In this document: positions 23,545 through 32,744 of the stretch, in pieces
Position numbering within the stretch: position 1 is the first letter of the stretch
Layout of the letters: each line of letters opens with the position of its first letter
Assembly (NCBI GenBank): GCA_964581355.1
Contig: CAZOOA010000017.1
Location: 1-46,108, forward strand
Origin: CAZOOA01 sp964581355
GTDB taxonomy: Bacteria; Bacillota; Dethiobacteria; DTU022; UBA8154
Direction of reading: 5' to 3'
Length of the DNA stretch: 46,108 nt
Notes under the pieces: model-generated
Seen by the model: only the letters and a program-made list of their open reading frames with translations
Database searches by the model: none
Told to the model about the DNA's origin: nothing
Program-made: the position numbers and the translations under genes

Positions 23545-25434
23545 TTATTTAACCAGCATAGCTGCTTCTTCTTCCAGCTCCAGTCGCTTTAATGTATCTG
23601 TGGTGGGTATCCCGTTCTCGTCCCAGCCGCGAAACTGGTAATACCGTGACAGCATCTGGGCCAGGTCTTCCGGGGAGATGGTTGAACCGGCGCTTGCACC
23701 CCGGGGCAGGGATTCTCCTACCCGGCCGGGCAGCGTGTCATCGGCGGCGGTGAAACCTTCCCTGATATTGAACAGGCGGCACAGGTTAAAGGCCCGCTCT
23801 CCCATGTGCATAAGCTGCCGGGTGGTGTATTCTTCCATGCCGGTGATCAGCCGGACCAGTTCCGAAAGGGAAGCCGGGGTGATGGGTCCGGAATCCCAGC
23901 AGATAAACCGGCACATGATCAGGCTATCCTGGAAGGCCCTTAAGTTCTGGCCAATTGCCTCATATTCGGGCTTTAAATGCTTGGACATGCGGGATATTCC
24001 GCGAAACTTTTTATCGATGCCGATGGAAGACATCAGGCGGCCTGCCTCAATGGTTTCGTCATGCATGCCCTGCATATGGCAGGCACCGCGATTGGATGTG
24101 GCATAGGAGAGACCCTGGCCAATCTTGGCCCGGGGCATATGGACGGCAAAGGCCTGGTTTTTTACCTGCATGGCGAAATAATCCGAGCCCTGCCCTACTT
24201 TCTCCGAGGCAATTTTTAGGCCCTCGGCCAGCAGATCACCCAGGCCCCGGCGGTAAGAAATGTCTTCAACCAGCTGCAGCAAGGCCTCCTCGTTCCCCCA
24301 GGAAAGGTCCATCCCGCCGGTGTCTTCAGGGCCCAGAATCCCTCGTTCATAACATTCCATGGCCCAGGCGATGACCAGCCCTGTATTGATGGCATCGAGG
24401 CCGAAGTGGTTGCACCGCTCATGGGCTTTGGCTACTGCTTTAGTGTTGTACACCCCTACGCAGCTGCCCAGGGAACCGATGGTTTCAAATTCCGGCCCCC
24501 CATAAACGGGATTGGTGGTAAAAGGCTCTTCCACCACCTGGACCACCCGTTTGCAGGCCACGGGACAGGCCGGGCAGGCTTCCCGACCCACCAGGACGGT
24601 ATCAGTCATGGTTTCGCCCATTAAGGGCGTGATATCGTCGGAATATCCTTCCTTAAAGTTATAGGCGGGGAACATGCCCATCTCGTTGTACGGGCCTACA
24701 CCGCTACCCGTGCCGTGTGTACTGAGCACCCGGCAGCCCGGGTCTTCACGGATATACTGGTTAAGCTCTTTGATCCGGTCTCGTAAACGGGTTCGGTCGT
24801 TCACCCTTGTTTCCATGTTGCCAAAGGTGACAACGGCCTTAAGCTTTTTGGCTCCCATAACAGCCCCGGCGCCGCTGCGTCCTGCGGCGCGGTTGAACCC
24901 GTTAATCACGCAGGCATAACGGGCCAGGTTTTCACCGGCTTGCCCGATAGCGGCGACTTGAAGGCGCTTGTTCTTGTAGTCAAAACGGATCTGCTCCGTG
25001 GTTTCACCCACGCTTAGGCCCCACAAATGAGAAGCATCTTTGAGGGCAATTTCTTCTTCCGTGGCCATAAGGTAAAGAGGCCTGGAAGCTTGCCCCTGGA
25101 CAATGATCAGGTCGTACCCGGAACGCTTTAGCATCCTGCCAAAAGACCCGCCGGCATTGGCATCGCCCCAACCTCCCGTCAGGGGAGACTTGAAACACAC
25201 CAGGTAGCGGCTGGAACCGGGAAGGTTGGTATTATCAAAGGGCCCTGTGGTAAAAATAAGACGGTTGTCAGGCCCCAAGGGGTCGGCCCCGGCAGGCACT
25301 TCGTGATAGAGGTAATGGGCAGCCAACCCCCGCCCTCCAATGTACTTTCGGACCAGCTCCTCAGGGAGCGATTCATATGTCACCGTTTCCTGGCTCAAAT
25401 CCACACGCAATATTTTCCCGCTGTAACCGAACAA
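23545..25434 (-). CDS. aor: Tungsten-containing aldehyde:ferredoxin oxidoreductase
   Basis: The frame extends to 25500, but the TTG at 25434 lies five bases after TTTAGGAGGAAGG and gives the family-typical start (M)FGYSGKILRVDLSQETV, 629 residues. AORs oxidise aldehydes to acids, or reduce acids, with ferredoxin, using a tungsten bis-molybdopterin and a 4Fe-4S cluster. Cluster cysteines are visible as CPACPVAC near residue 285, with the distal one probably at the GACHMQG segment near 472 or further on. Pterin-binding blocks GGRGLAAHYLYHE, NAGGSFGRMLKRSGYD and GLDAINTG are all present. It is cytoplasmic. It follows the GCS2-family ligase by 49 bases and precedes a betaine-binding protein. Its natural aldehyde is unknown; the proA context makes an amino-acid semialdehyde a thought, no more. 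Confidence 0.93.
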   Translation of the reverse strand: MFGYSGKILRVDLSQETVTYESLPEELVRKYIGGRGLAAHYLYHEVPAGADPLGPDNRLIFTTGPFDNTNLPGSSRYLVCFKSPLTGGWGDANAGGSFGRMLKRSGYDLIIVQGQASRPLYLMATEEEIALKDASHLWGLSVGETTEQIRFDYKNKRLQVAAIGQAGENLARYACVINGFNRAAGRSGAGAVMGAKKLKAVVTFGNMETRVNDRTRLRDRIKELNQYIREDPGCRVLSTHGTGSGVGPYNEMGMFPAYNFKEGYSDDITPLMGETMTDTVLVGREACPACPVACKRVVQVVEEPFTTNPVYGGPEFETIGSLGSCVGVYNTKAVAKAHERCNHFGLDAINTGLVIAWAMECYERGILGPEDTGGMDLSWGNEEALLQLVEDISYRRGLGDLLAEGLKIASEKVGQGSDYFAMQVKNQAFAVHMPRAKIGQGLSYATSNRGACHMQGMHDETIEAGRLMSSIGIDKKFRGISRMSKHLKPEYEAIGQNLRAFQDSLIMCRFICWDSGPITPASLSELVRLITGMEEYTTRQLMHMGERAFNLCRLFNIREGFTAADDTLPGRVGESLPRGASAGSTISPEDLAQMLSRYYQFRGWDENGIPTTDTLKRLELEEEAAMLVK

Positions 25435-25483
25435 GCTATCCTTCCTCCTAAAATAAAAGTTTGTATCTTCTTTCAGTATATTC

Positions 25484-26875
25484 TTACCTGGAGCCGGCAA
25501 GAATCCGCTCTGTGGAATGAGCTTTCAGAAAAGCTTCCAGCCCCTGCTTTAAAAAAATTTCCCGGGCGTAGTCCGCAGGGCAGGAGGCTTCTTCCAGGCT
25601 TTCCCACAAAGGTTCCAACAGTTTTTCTTCGCCCAAGTTTCTTTGTTCCAACCCTTTTTGAGCCAGCTGCAGCACCTCCTGGCAGAGTTCTTTAATACCT
25701 TCACCTGCCATGTTGGCCTGCATGCCGTTGTGAACGGCATCATCCCGGGCCGTTTCCAGTTCATCCCAGTCAAAGCTGTCGACCAGGGATTGGGCTGGCA
25801 GCAGCTTTTCCATAATCCCCAGGGTAAAAGCCGCAGGAACCATGAGACGGTGGGGCGGCTGCTGGCAGTTAACCCGGTTTTCCAGGGTATAATAGCCGGA
25901 TAGGCGGGCGTCATTCCAGCAGAAAGTATAGTGCAGGTCGAAATCCTCATCCTGGGGTGTCAGGGGAACTCGTTCTCCATTTTCATCTTCACCGGTAGCT
26001 TTTTTCCCCGCAGCCCAGTATTCGGCAAAGGAAGCATAGTGCCCAATACCGTAGTACCGCCCTTTTCTCTTGACGTACACCGGCTTGAAGCCGGAGACAA
26101 AGACCGTGTAGTCCGTCAGGTTGCCGAAGCGCCGGGGTGTCATGCCCACCCGGGGGCTCTTGGTAAGCCAGCGTCTCCAGAAATCGACACTTAGGGCTTT
26201 GCATTCCGGGTCCACCCGTCCATTCCATATATTGGAATTAGCATTTAAGGCAATCTCCACCGGACTCAAACCATTAAACACATTTAATGCTGCAGCGGCT
26301 TCTTCCACGGCGACATCGGCATGAACCTGGTTGGAGCAGGTAATGCTTAACAGGTTAACCCGCCGATTGCCAAAAGCCTTGTTCCAGAACAGGTTGCGCT
26401 GCTTTTTGGTCATCAAGTCATCGGAAGGTGGGGTCACAGGATGGATGCCGTAGCAGAGAAAATAGACTTTCTCCTTTTGCTTTTGACGAAACAGTTCCAG
26501 CATTTCCGCCAGGGAACGGATGCGCTTGTTCAGCTGCCACAGGTTCCCCTTGTAGCCCAGGGAAAACTCCATTTTGCAATAGCCAGTTTCGGTCCCCGCC
26601 AAATCATCGGCAGGGTCCCCGGGATATGTGGCCCCAATGGGTTGCTTGTAGTGGGGGTCCGTGATGACATCCCAGCCTTCTTCACCGAGGAACTCCCACA
26701 ACGCGGTCATAACCCCGGGATCAACAGCCTGGCCTTTTCCATCAACGACAGGAAATTTTAATTCCACCCCGATATTGCGCCGTTCCCCTTCTCGCTCCTT
26801 CTCCTTCTCTTCGAAGCTTTCCTCCCACTGTTCCAGCACTTCCTCCATTTGATGATTCTCTTCTCGAAAAAGCAT
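25484..26875 (-). CDS. Glutamate-cysteine ligase family (GCS2) protein
   Basis: ATG 26875 (MLFREENHQMEEV) with GGGAGTG nine bases upstream is preferred over the TTG at 26893; 463 residues. The protein belongs to the GCS2 type of gamma-glutamyl ligases: after a charged coiled-coil-like N-terminus (Glu/Lys rich, about residues 10-35) come NIGVELKFPVVD near 38, GTETGYCKMEFSLG near 95, the helical HADVAVEEAAAALNVFN and NANSNIWNGRVDP. These enzymes activate the gamma-carboxyl of glutamate as a phosphate and join it to an amine, classically cysteine. No glutathione synthetase gene is nearby. It lies 23 bases after proA and 49 before aor in one line. Family is well supported, but substrate could be an amine other than cysteine. 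Confidence 0.82.
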   Translation of the reverse strand: MLFREENHQMEEVLEQWEESFEEKEKEREGERRNIGVELKFPVVDGKGQAVDPGVMTALWEFLGEEGWDVITDPHYKQPIGATYPGDPADDLAGTETGYCKMEFSLGYKGNLWQLNKRIRSLAEMLELFRQKQKEKVYFLCYGIHPVTPPSDDLMTKKQRNLFWNKAFGNRRVNLLSITCSNQVHADVAVEEAAAALNVFNGLSPVEIALNANSNIWNGRVDPECKALSVDFWRRWLTKSPRVGMTPRRFGNLTDYTVFVSGFKPVYVKRKGRYYGIGHYASFAEYWAAGKKATGEDENGERVPLTPQDEDFDLHYTFCWNDARLSGYYTLENRVNCQQPPHRLMVPAAFTLGIMEKLLPAQSLVDSFDWDELETARDDAVHNGMQANMAGEGIKELCQEVLQLAQKGLEQRNLGEEKLLEPLWESLEEASCPADYAREIFLKQGLEAFLKAHSTERILAGSR

Positions 26876-26898
26876 GATCAAGTTCACTCCCAAAATTA

Positions 26899-28152
26899 TT
26901 ACATGATATGGCCCTGTCCTTCCACGATGTACTTGTACGAAGTTAGCTCCTTGATTCCGACAGGGCCACGGGCCTGAAGTTTGTCGGTGGAAATGCCCAC
27001 CTCGGCCCCCATGCCCAGTTCGCCTCCGTCGTTAAACATGGTTGACGCGTTGGACAGGACCACCCCGGAATCCACCTCCCGGGTAAATTGCTTGATTGCA
27101 TCGTAATCGCTGCTTACAATCACGTCGGTATGATGGGATCCGTAATGATTGATATGTTCAATGGCTTCCGCCAGGGAAGCGACCACCTTAACCGAGAGGA
27201 TCAAGTCCAGGTATTCCGTAATCCAATCTTCTTCTGTGGCCTCCTCCATCCCGGCAACGATTTCCCGGGACTTGGAGCAGCCTTTCAGTGTTACACCTTC
27301 TTTAAACAAAGCTTCCGCCACAGCAGGCAGAAGGCGCCGGGCAGCCTGTTCGTGGACCAAAAGCGTTTCCGCAGCATTGCATACCTCGGGCATGAGCAGT
27401 TTGGAATTATGGGTAACATCTATGGCTGCCTGCTCTTTGGCATCTTTATCCAGGTAGACATGGCAAATCCCTTCAAAGTGCTTGATGATGGGGATGCTGG
27501 CCCTGTCCTTGATCAGCTGGATCAGCCCTTTGCCTCCTCGGGGAATTAGGACATCGATATATTCTTCCAGTTTTATCAAGGTATTGACGGCATCCCGGTC
27601 CGCTGTGGCAATAACCTGGACAGTTTCTTCGGGCAGGCCGCTTTCCTGCAGGGACTGCTTCCAGAGGCGTCCCAAAGCTGTAATGCTGCGCAAAGCTTCA
27701 GAACCTCCCCGCATGATGGAAGCATTACCGGCTTTCAGGCAGACACCGCCGACATTTGCCACCACGTGGGGACGCGCCTCAAACACCATGGCCACTACTC
27801 CCAGGGGGGTGCGAACCTTTTTTACTTCCAGGCCACTGGGCCTGCGTTTTAAATAGTCTGCATCTCCCAGGGGGTCGGAAAGGGCCGCTATCGATTCCAG
27901 GGCATCGGCCCGGGATTCGATCTTGGGCCGGTCAAAAACCAGACGGTTTAAAAGGTGCTGGTTTAATCCTTTTTCTTGGGCTTCTTTTAAATCTTCCTGG
28001 TTGGCCTGGGCCACTTCGGAAACATTTTCACGGATAAGCTCGGCCATTCGCAGTAGGGCCTGGTTTCTTTGTCCAACTTCCAGTTTGGCCAGAACGCGGG
28101 AAGCTTCCTTGGCTTTTTTGGCCTGCTCCTGCACTTGCTTGGCAATATCCAA
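26899..28152 (-). CDS. proA: Gamma-glutamyl phosphate reductase
   Basis: The 417-residue protein matches ProA, the aldehyde-dehydrogenase-fold enzyme that reduces gamma-glutamyl phosphate to glutamate 5-semialdehyde with NADPH. Seen are NQEDLKEAQEKGLN, RRPSGLEVKKVRTPLGVVAMVFEARPHV, ALRGGSEALRS-like AGNASIMRGGSEALRS, IPRGGKGLIQ, the catalytic cysteine in MPEVCNAAETLLVH near residue 254 and the C-terminal GPVGIKELTSYKYIVEG. The normal partner proB (glutamate 5-kinase) is not adjacent; instead a GCS2-family ligase, whose reaction also goes through gamma-glutamyl phosphate, follows at 23 bases. Upstream is a 150-base hairpin-rich gap from the corrinoid protein gene, so it may have its own promoter or belong to the longer operon. 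Confidence 0.95.
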   Translation of the reverse strand: MDIAKQVQEQAKKAKEASRVLAKLEVGQRNQALLRMAELIRENVSEVAQANQEDLKEAQEKGLNQHLLNRLVFDRPKIESRADALESIAALSDPLGDADYLKRRPSGLEVKKVRTPLGVVAMVFEARPHVVANVGGVCLKAGNASIMRGGSEALRSITALGRLWKQSLQESGLPEETVQVIATADRDAVNTLIKLEEYIDVLIPRGGKGLIQLIKDRASIPIIKHFEGICHVYLDKDAKEQAAIDVTHNSKLLMPEVCNAAETLLVHEQAARRLLPAVAEALFKEGVTLKGCSKSREIVAGMEEATEEDWITEYLDLILSVKVVASLAEAIEHINHYGSHHTDVIVSSDYDAIKQFTREVDSGVVLSNASTMFNDGGELGMGAEVGISTDKLQARGPVGIKELTSYKYIVEGQGHIM

Positions 28153-28211
28153 GGTATCGACTCCTTCCTTGTAGTATGATTGGTATGAAACCTATCTTCA
28201 TCCCCTGCCCA

Positions 28212-28288
28212 AGGCTCGATAGAGCCTCAGAGCTGTAATCATATTTTCCATTCTTGTTAGCAGGCCGGGCAATAAACGCCCGGCCTGC
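28212..28288. other. Two hairpins between mttC1 and proA
   Basis: AGGCTC (28212-28217) pairs with GAGCCT (28222-28227), and an 11-bp perfect stem GCAGGCCGGGC (28260-28270) / GCCCGGCCTGC (28278-28288) stands just after the mttC1 stop. Neither strand shows a T run after the long stem, so it may act as an mRNA-protecting or partial stop structure rather than a full intrinsic terminator. Confidence 0.6.
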
Positions 28289-28303
28289 GCTATTCCTGGT
28301 ATT

Positions 28304-28954
28304 TTAACTAATCCCCAGTGCTTCCTTGGTCACATCGACGCCTTCCAGGGCATTTTCGCCATAAAGGTCGGCTTTAATTTCCTGGGCGAATTCTTCGGTA
28401 ACCGGCGCTCCTCCGACTATGATCAGGGGCCGGCCATCCTTTCTCAAGCCGGCATTGTCAATGGCTTCCACCGTCTCAGCCATGGCAGGCATGGTGGTAG
28501 TCAGCAGGGCCGACATACCGATTATATCCGGTTCATGTTTTTTTACCGCCTCAACAAATGATTCCGGGTTAATATTGACGCCGATATCCACCACCTCAAA
28601 CCCGTTGGCAGTGAACATCATTTCTACCAGGCTCTTGCCGATGTCGTGAATGTCTCCGGCAACGGTCCCTAACAACAATTTGCCTTTCATCTGCATCTTT
28701 TTATCCTGGGACTCCAGCAGCGGGCGCAGGATTTCCAAAGCGGAGTGCATGGTTCTGGCACAGAGCATAACTTCGGGGATGAACATATCCTCATTGGCAA
28801 AGCGCTTTCCTACTACCTCCATCCCCTGCATTAAACCGTTACTTAAAATATCTTCAGGTTCAGTTCCTTCATCCAGGACTTTCTGGACCAGGTCTTTGAT
28901 CCCCTCAGAATCTCCTTCCATAATAGCTGTAGCAAGTTCTTCCATGCGTGACAT
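28304..28954 (-). CDS. mttC: Cognate corrinoid protein of an MttB-type methyltransferase (module 1)
   Basis: ATG 28954 (MSRMEELATAIMEGD) lies eight bases after AAAGGAG; 216 residues. The N-terminal helical cap domain (about 1-85) precedes the B12-binding Rossmann domain with the base-off histidine motif GDIHDIGKSLV (D-x-H-x-x-G, His near residue 103) and the SALLTTTMPAM and GGAPVTEEFAQEI segments that cradle the nucleotide tail. Such proteins carry the methyl group as methyl-Co(III) between an MttB-type enzyme and a methyl-acceptor transferase. Last of the set mttB1-mtgA-mttC1, it ends before the hairpins leading to proA. Which MttB it serves is inferred from position. Confidence 0.93.
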   Translation of the reverse strand: MSRMEELATAIMEGDSEGIKDLVQKVLDEGTEPEDILSNGLMQGMEVVGKRFANEDMFIPEVMLCARTMHSALEILRPLLESQDKKMQMKGKLLLGTVAGDIHDIGKSLVEMMFTANGFEVVDIGVNINPESFVEAVKKHEPDIIGMSALLTTTMPAMAETVEAIDNAGLRKDGRPLIIVGGAPVTEEFAQEIKADLYGENALEGVDVTKEALGIS

Positions 28955-29043
28955 TAGCACTACTCCTTTCCTGTATTGTTCTTCCTTTTAAATTCGATTT
29001 TTTCTCTTTCTCTTCACCAGGGTTGACTTAACCCTGGAAGGTC

Positions 29044-29847
29044 TTACGGCACCAATTGGCCTTTGCGGAACGCTTTTAGCAATTTTCCGCAATAGGGGTC
29101 CTTGCCCAAGGCCGCCTCGGCCGCCAGGACGGAGCTCATGACCTCTTTGTTCAAGGGATCAATGATCGCCGAGTCCAGGCCGGCGTAAATGGCCAAGGTT
29201 ATGAAGGTGCGGTTCAGCAGGCCGCGCTGGGGCAGGCCGTGGGAAATATTGGTCAACCCGATGGTGGTCTTCACATCGAACTGCTTTTTCAGATCGGCGA
29301 TGGTCTGCAGGGTTAACACCCCGCTCTGATCATCCACACCCAAGGGAAAGACCAGGGGGTCCACATAGAGCCGGTCTTCGGGAAAGCCTTCTTTTCTCGC
29401 AGCTTCAATAATCTGTTTGCTGATTTCCATCCGTTCTTCAAGTTCCTTGGGGATCCCTGCATCGCTGACCGGAAGGGCAACACAAAGACAGTCATATTCT
29501 TTGGCCAGCTGCAGGAAGGGTTCCAGGCGTCCTTCTTCGGCACTGGCGGAGTTGACCATGGCGCCGGGGCCATGGGTTTCCAATCCGGCCTTCATTACGT
29601 CCGGGCTGGTGGTATCAATCGCCAGCGGCTTTTCGGTAACTTCCTTGATACCTTTGACAGCCCATCTCATGTCTTCAATTTCTTTTTCCTGCTTCCCGGC
29701 ACCGGTAGCCACATTGACGTCGATATAGTGGGCTCCGGCTTCATCCTGCCGCTTGGCCAGGTCCTGCAGGAAGGCCAGGTCCTGGTCAATAACCGCCTGG
29801 CGTACTTTTTTCCGTGTGGCGTTGATCAGTTCGCCTATGACAAGCAT
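29044..29847 (-). CDS. mtgA: Methylcorrinoid:tetrahydrofolate methyltransferase (MtgA-like)
   Basis: The ATG at 29847 follows AAGGAGCT; 267 residues, the size of MtgA/MtvA/AcsE-type pterin-binding methyltransferases. The TIM-barrel pterin motifs are seen: GELINATRKKVRQAV at the start, AGAHYIDVNVATGAG, PLAIDTTSPDVMKAGL, GAMVNSASAE, VDPLVFPLGVDDQSG and GLTNISHGLP. In glycine-betaine-degrading bacteria this type moves the methyl from the corrinoid protein to tetrahydrofolate, giving 5-methyl-THF for acetogenesis or oxidation. It is the only methyl acceptor enzyme in the window and should serve both MttB/MttC pairs. It sits between mttB1 and mttC1, tightly spaced. Confidence 0.92.
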   Translation of the reverse strand: MLVIGELINATRKKVRQAVIDQDLAFLQDLAKRQDEAGAHYIDVNVATGAGKQEKEIEDMRWAVKGIKEVTEKPLAIDTTSPDVMKAGLETHGPGAMVNSASAEEGRLEPFLQLAKEYDCLCVALPVSDAGIPKELEERMEISKQIIEAARKEGFPEDRLYVDPLVFPLGVDDQSGVLTLQTIADLKKQFDVKTTIGLTNISHGLPQRGLLNRTFITLAIYAGLDSAIIDPLNKEVMSSVLAAEAALGKDPYCGKLLKAFRKGQLVP

Positions 29848-29922
29848 GCTTTTTCAGCTCCTTTGTCTGTGAATGGAGTTTTGAGTGACTCAGCCTGCTC
29901 CTTTTATTCAAAGGCCTGCTCC

Positions 29923-31365
29923 CTAAGGCCTGATAGCTTGAAACTGGGAGAGGATTTTTTTGCTGGCTGCTTCAGGCAGGGGCTCGGGTTGATGGTTGGT
30001 TAGCAAATCTTTGGCGATTTTCCGGGCTCTTTCCCGGGCATCCAGGGCGCCGCCCTGTTCCCAGTGCTTTCTTGACTGGCGATCGGATACCTGCGGGTAG
30101 AAAAACTCCTTACGGAAGTTTTCAATGGTATGCATTTCGGCCACGAAGTTTCCGCCCGGCCCCACCCGGCGGATGGTCTCTTCTGCCAGGGTCCTTTCAT
30201 TGACCTCAATGCCCCGGACGGCCCGTAAGCAGGTGCCGATGATCTCGTCATCGATGACCATCTGCTCGTAGGAAGCCGTGGTACAGAATTCCAGCAATCC
30301 GGCGGCATCGTGGATATAGTTGGCCCCGGCCAGCGCAGCGACCATGGCCGTGGTGGCTTTTTCATAGCCTGCCTGGCAGTCGGGAAGCTTGCTGTCGGAC
30401 ATGCCGGCAGTGGCATAAAAGGGAACCTTGTAAAACTGGGCCATCTGGGCCAGGCCGGCGTTAATCAGGCCCGACTCGATGCTGCCCGCCAGGTACGAGC
30501 CGCTTTTCATGTCCATGTTGGTGGCTACCGAGCCGAACAGGGTCGGCGTGCCGGGGTTGACCAGCTGGGCCAGCATGACACCGGTCAGGGTTTCGATGCA
30601 GTTGGTAGCGATAGTTGCTGCCAGGGTCACCGGGCTGGTGGCTCCAGCCAGGGGTTCTGCCGGGGTGGCCAGGGGTATGCCCTGCCGGGCTACTTCAATC
30701 AGGAAATCAGTATAGCTGTCATCCAGCAGCAGGGGACTCATTACGCAGGTGATCATGGAAATAAAGGGTCTTTCCCGCAGTTTTTCCGGGCTGCCGGCCA
30801 GCTCTTCACCCATTTTCACCACGTTACGCAAACCTTCCAGGGTATAGATTCCGCCCATGACATGCTTACTGGTATTGGAAAGAGCGGAGTAAAAACGGTT
30901 CACATCCACTTCTGCATAAGGAAGTTCGTTGGGGTAAACATTGATCACAAAAAAGGAGATGTGATCCAGGGCATCCATCAGCCGGGCAAAGTCTTTCACA
31001 TCCTGCAAGCTGGTAGGACGGCGCTGCCCCGTCTCCAGGTCCAGGCAGTTCAAAACTGTCCCGCCGGTTCCCAGGTAGGTCCGGGCCCCTTCCAGGGTCA
31101 GGTCGTTTTCTTCTTTTCGGCCGCAAAGCACGACCTTTTCCGGGGCTTTGGCCACTAAATCTTCAAACATGGAACGGGAGATTTTCACAATCCCGCTATT
31201 TTTATCCACCTCTGCCCCATTATCGGCAAAGATATCCAGGGCCTGGTCATTGGGAATCTTGACACCAACCTCTTCATAAAGTCGAATCACCATGTCATTG
31301 ATGGAACGAATATCGCTTTCCGACAGGGGCTTGTAACTTCCGCCCATTGCTCCATGTACTACCAT
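29923..31365 (-). CDS. mttB: MttB-family quaternary/tertiary amine methyltransferase, module 1 (no pyrrolysine)
   Basis: ATG 31365 has GAGGAGG seven bases upstream; 480 residues. The sequence belongs to the MttB superfamily (TIGR02369-like), with LSESDIRSINDMVIRLYEEVGVKI at the start, HVMGGIYTLEGLRNVVKMGEEL, GATSPVTLAATIATNCIETL and VPFYATAGMSDSKLPDCQAG. It reads through without an in-frame UAG, so it is one of the non-pyrrolysine relatives, known members of which demethylate glycine betaine (MtgB), proline betaine (MtpB), carnitine (MtcB) or gamma-butyrobetaine. It would transfer one methyl to the corrinoid protein. Neighbouring betaine transport genes support a betaine substrate; the exact one cannot be read. 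Confidence 0.92.
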   Translation of the reverse strand: MVVHGAMGGSYKPLSESDIRSINDMVIRLYEEVGVKIPNDQALDIFADNGAEVDKNSGIVKISRSMFEDLVAKAPEKVVLCGRKEENDLTLEGARTYLGTGGTVLNCLDLETGQRRPTSLQDVKDFARLMDALDHISFFVINVYPNELPYAEVDVNRFYSALSNTSKHVMGGIYTLEGLRNVVKMGEELAGSPEKLRERPFISMITCVMSPLLLDDSYTDFLIEVARQGIPLATPAEPLAGATSPVTLAATIATNCIETLTGVMLAQLVNPGTPTLFGSVATNMDMKSGSYLAGSIESGLINAGLAQMAQFYKVPFYATAGMSDSKLPDCQAGYEKATTAMVAALAGANYIHDAAGLLEFCTTASYEQMVIDDEIIGTCLRAVRGIEVNERTLAEETIRRVGPGGNFVAEMHTIENFRKEFFYPQVSDRQSRKHWEQGGALDARERARKIAKDLLTNHQPEPLPEAASKKILSQFQAIRP

Positions 31366-31487
31366 TTTAATGCCTCCTCAATAATTTTTCGGTTTGTTGA
31401 TCCTGCTCTAGCCTGTTTTCTAGACTGTTTTCACTGTTGAGCAGCTTCTACATGTGGTTCGCCTGGCTTTACCTGTATGGTCACCTG

Positions 31488-32744
31488 CTACTTGTTGACG
31501 CGAATGATAGCCACCAATCCGTGTCCCAGGCCCATGCCCCGCTGCATGTTCATCTCCAGGCTGCGCAGGGCAAAGCCCAACTGCGACTCGATCAAGTCCG
31601 CCCGGGTATCACCAAACAGGCCTTTGCTGACCTCCACCGTCTGGCGCATTACCTCGTAAGCCCTTTCCAGGGCAGGAAATTCCGTAAGCGGCGAATCCGG
31701 CAGCAGCTCGCTGCTGGACCGGTCGGAGAACTTCATCAACTCCATGGTATAGTCTACCAGGCTGTTCCAACAATCGGCCAGGTCTCCCAGCAGGCGGTTC
31801 TGCCAGGTAAAACCTTTTTTGGGCTGAAAGTCGAACTTTAAATCCGGGAAGTATGTCCTGAGCCCCGGCTCATGCAGCGAATTGACCATGGAACGGATGG
31901 GTTGGGGATTGCCGTTGTATGTGCCTGTTTCGATATGCCGCCCCACGAAAAGGGAACGGTCAAAAAAGCGGACAATCTCCAGGTCTACACCCGAACGCTC
32001 GGCGGCGCGCTCTACGATGGTCGAGACTTCCTGGGGCGTCATCAGCCGCATGGGGAAGGAAGACACTTCAATGTCGTCGCGCTCATCTTCCTCATAGAGA
32101 TAATTGATCTTATAGTCCATATGTGTCCGTTCCTCGAAGTTTTCCGTCCAAAGATCCTGCCATTCGTAGGAGAAACGGCCGATCCAGTCCCCCATGATCA
32201 GGCTGCCGTGATGGGCATGATGGGCAATATCGATCAACAGTTTTTCCAGCTCTTCGTCACTGCTGTGGGAAAGGGTCCCGTACGAAGTAAAGTACAGGTC
32301 ATAAGAGGACTCCCCTTCTTCTACAGGCAGACCGTTGGAAAAATCCCCTTTACAGAAGTTGACGTGGTCGTAGTGCCCGAACACATTTTCCCCTTCTTTC
32401 AGTAATTCGATGTTCAGGTCGACCCCTTTGTAATGCTCCAGCAGTTCCTGGGGGATCAGGCGGGTATCGTGTTCACCCAGCTTGGTCTTTCCAGGAAGCT
32501 TGGAAAGGAGATCGTATCCGTCTCCCGTACCGCAGCCCAGGTCATACAGCCGCAGCCCTCCAGTGGATGTTTCTTTTTTCTTGACCACGGATTCCAGGTG
32601 GGGACGCAGATAAAAAGCTGTAATCAAGTCTTCCCACAAAAGGCGGATGTGATCGTATTTCCCCCTGAGTCCCTTGATCCGTTCACTGTACTGGCCGTGT
32701 TGAATGGCCTCACTATATGCTTGATCGGCATGTTCTTCCTGCAT
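31488..32744 (-). CDS. Unassigned class I SAM-dependent methyltransferase in the betaine cluster
   Basis: The frame opens at GTG 32756, which is only one to two bases from its GGAG; ATG 32744 is 13 bases away, so either is possible; the ATG is listed (418 residues). A class I methyltransferase domain covers roughly residues 25-230: motif I LRLYDLGCGTGDGYDLL near 65, an acidic strand (YKGVDLNIELLKEGE), CKGDFSNGLP, and SYDLYFTSYGTLSH. The C-terminal 190 residues are unfamiliar, with VRFFDRSLFVGRHIETG and a closing GMGLGHGLVAIIRVN. It lies between the two MttB/MttC pairs, seven to nineteen bases after mttC2, so it is cotranscribed. It may make or modify a methylated amine or corrinoid-related compound; no specific function is claimed. 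This gene is a notable insert in an otherwise typical demethylation operon. Confidence 0.78.
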   Translation of the reverse strand: MQEEHADQAYSEAIQHGQYSERIKGLRGKYDHIRLLWEDLITAFYLRPHLESVVKKKETSTGGLRLYDLGCGTGDGYDLLSKLPGKTKLGEHDTRLIPQELLEHYKGVDLNIELLKEGENVFGHYDHVNFCKGDFSNGLPVEEGESSYDLYFTSYGTLSHSSDEELEKLLIDIAHHAHHGSLIMGDWIGRFSYEWQDLWTENFEERTHMDYKINYLYEEDERDDIEVSSFPMRLMTPQEVSTIVERAAERSGVDLEIVRFFDRSLFVGRHIETGTYNGNPQPIRSMVNSLHEPGLRTYFPDLKFDFQPKKGFTWQNRLLGDLADCWNSLVDYTMELMKFSDRSSSELLPDSPLTEFPALERAYEVMRQTVEVSKGLFGDTRADLIESQLGFALRSLEMNMQRGMGLGHGLVAIIRVNK

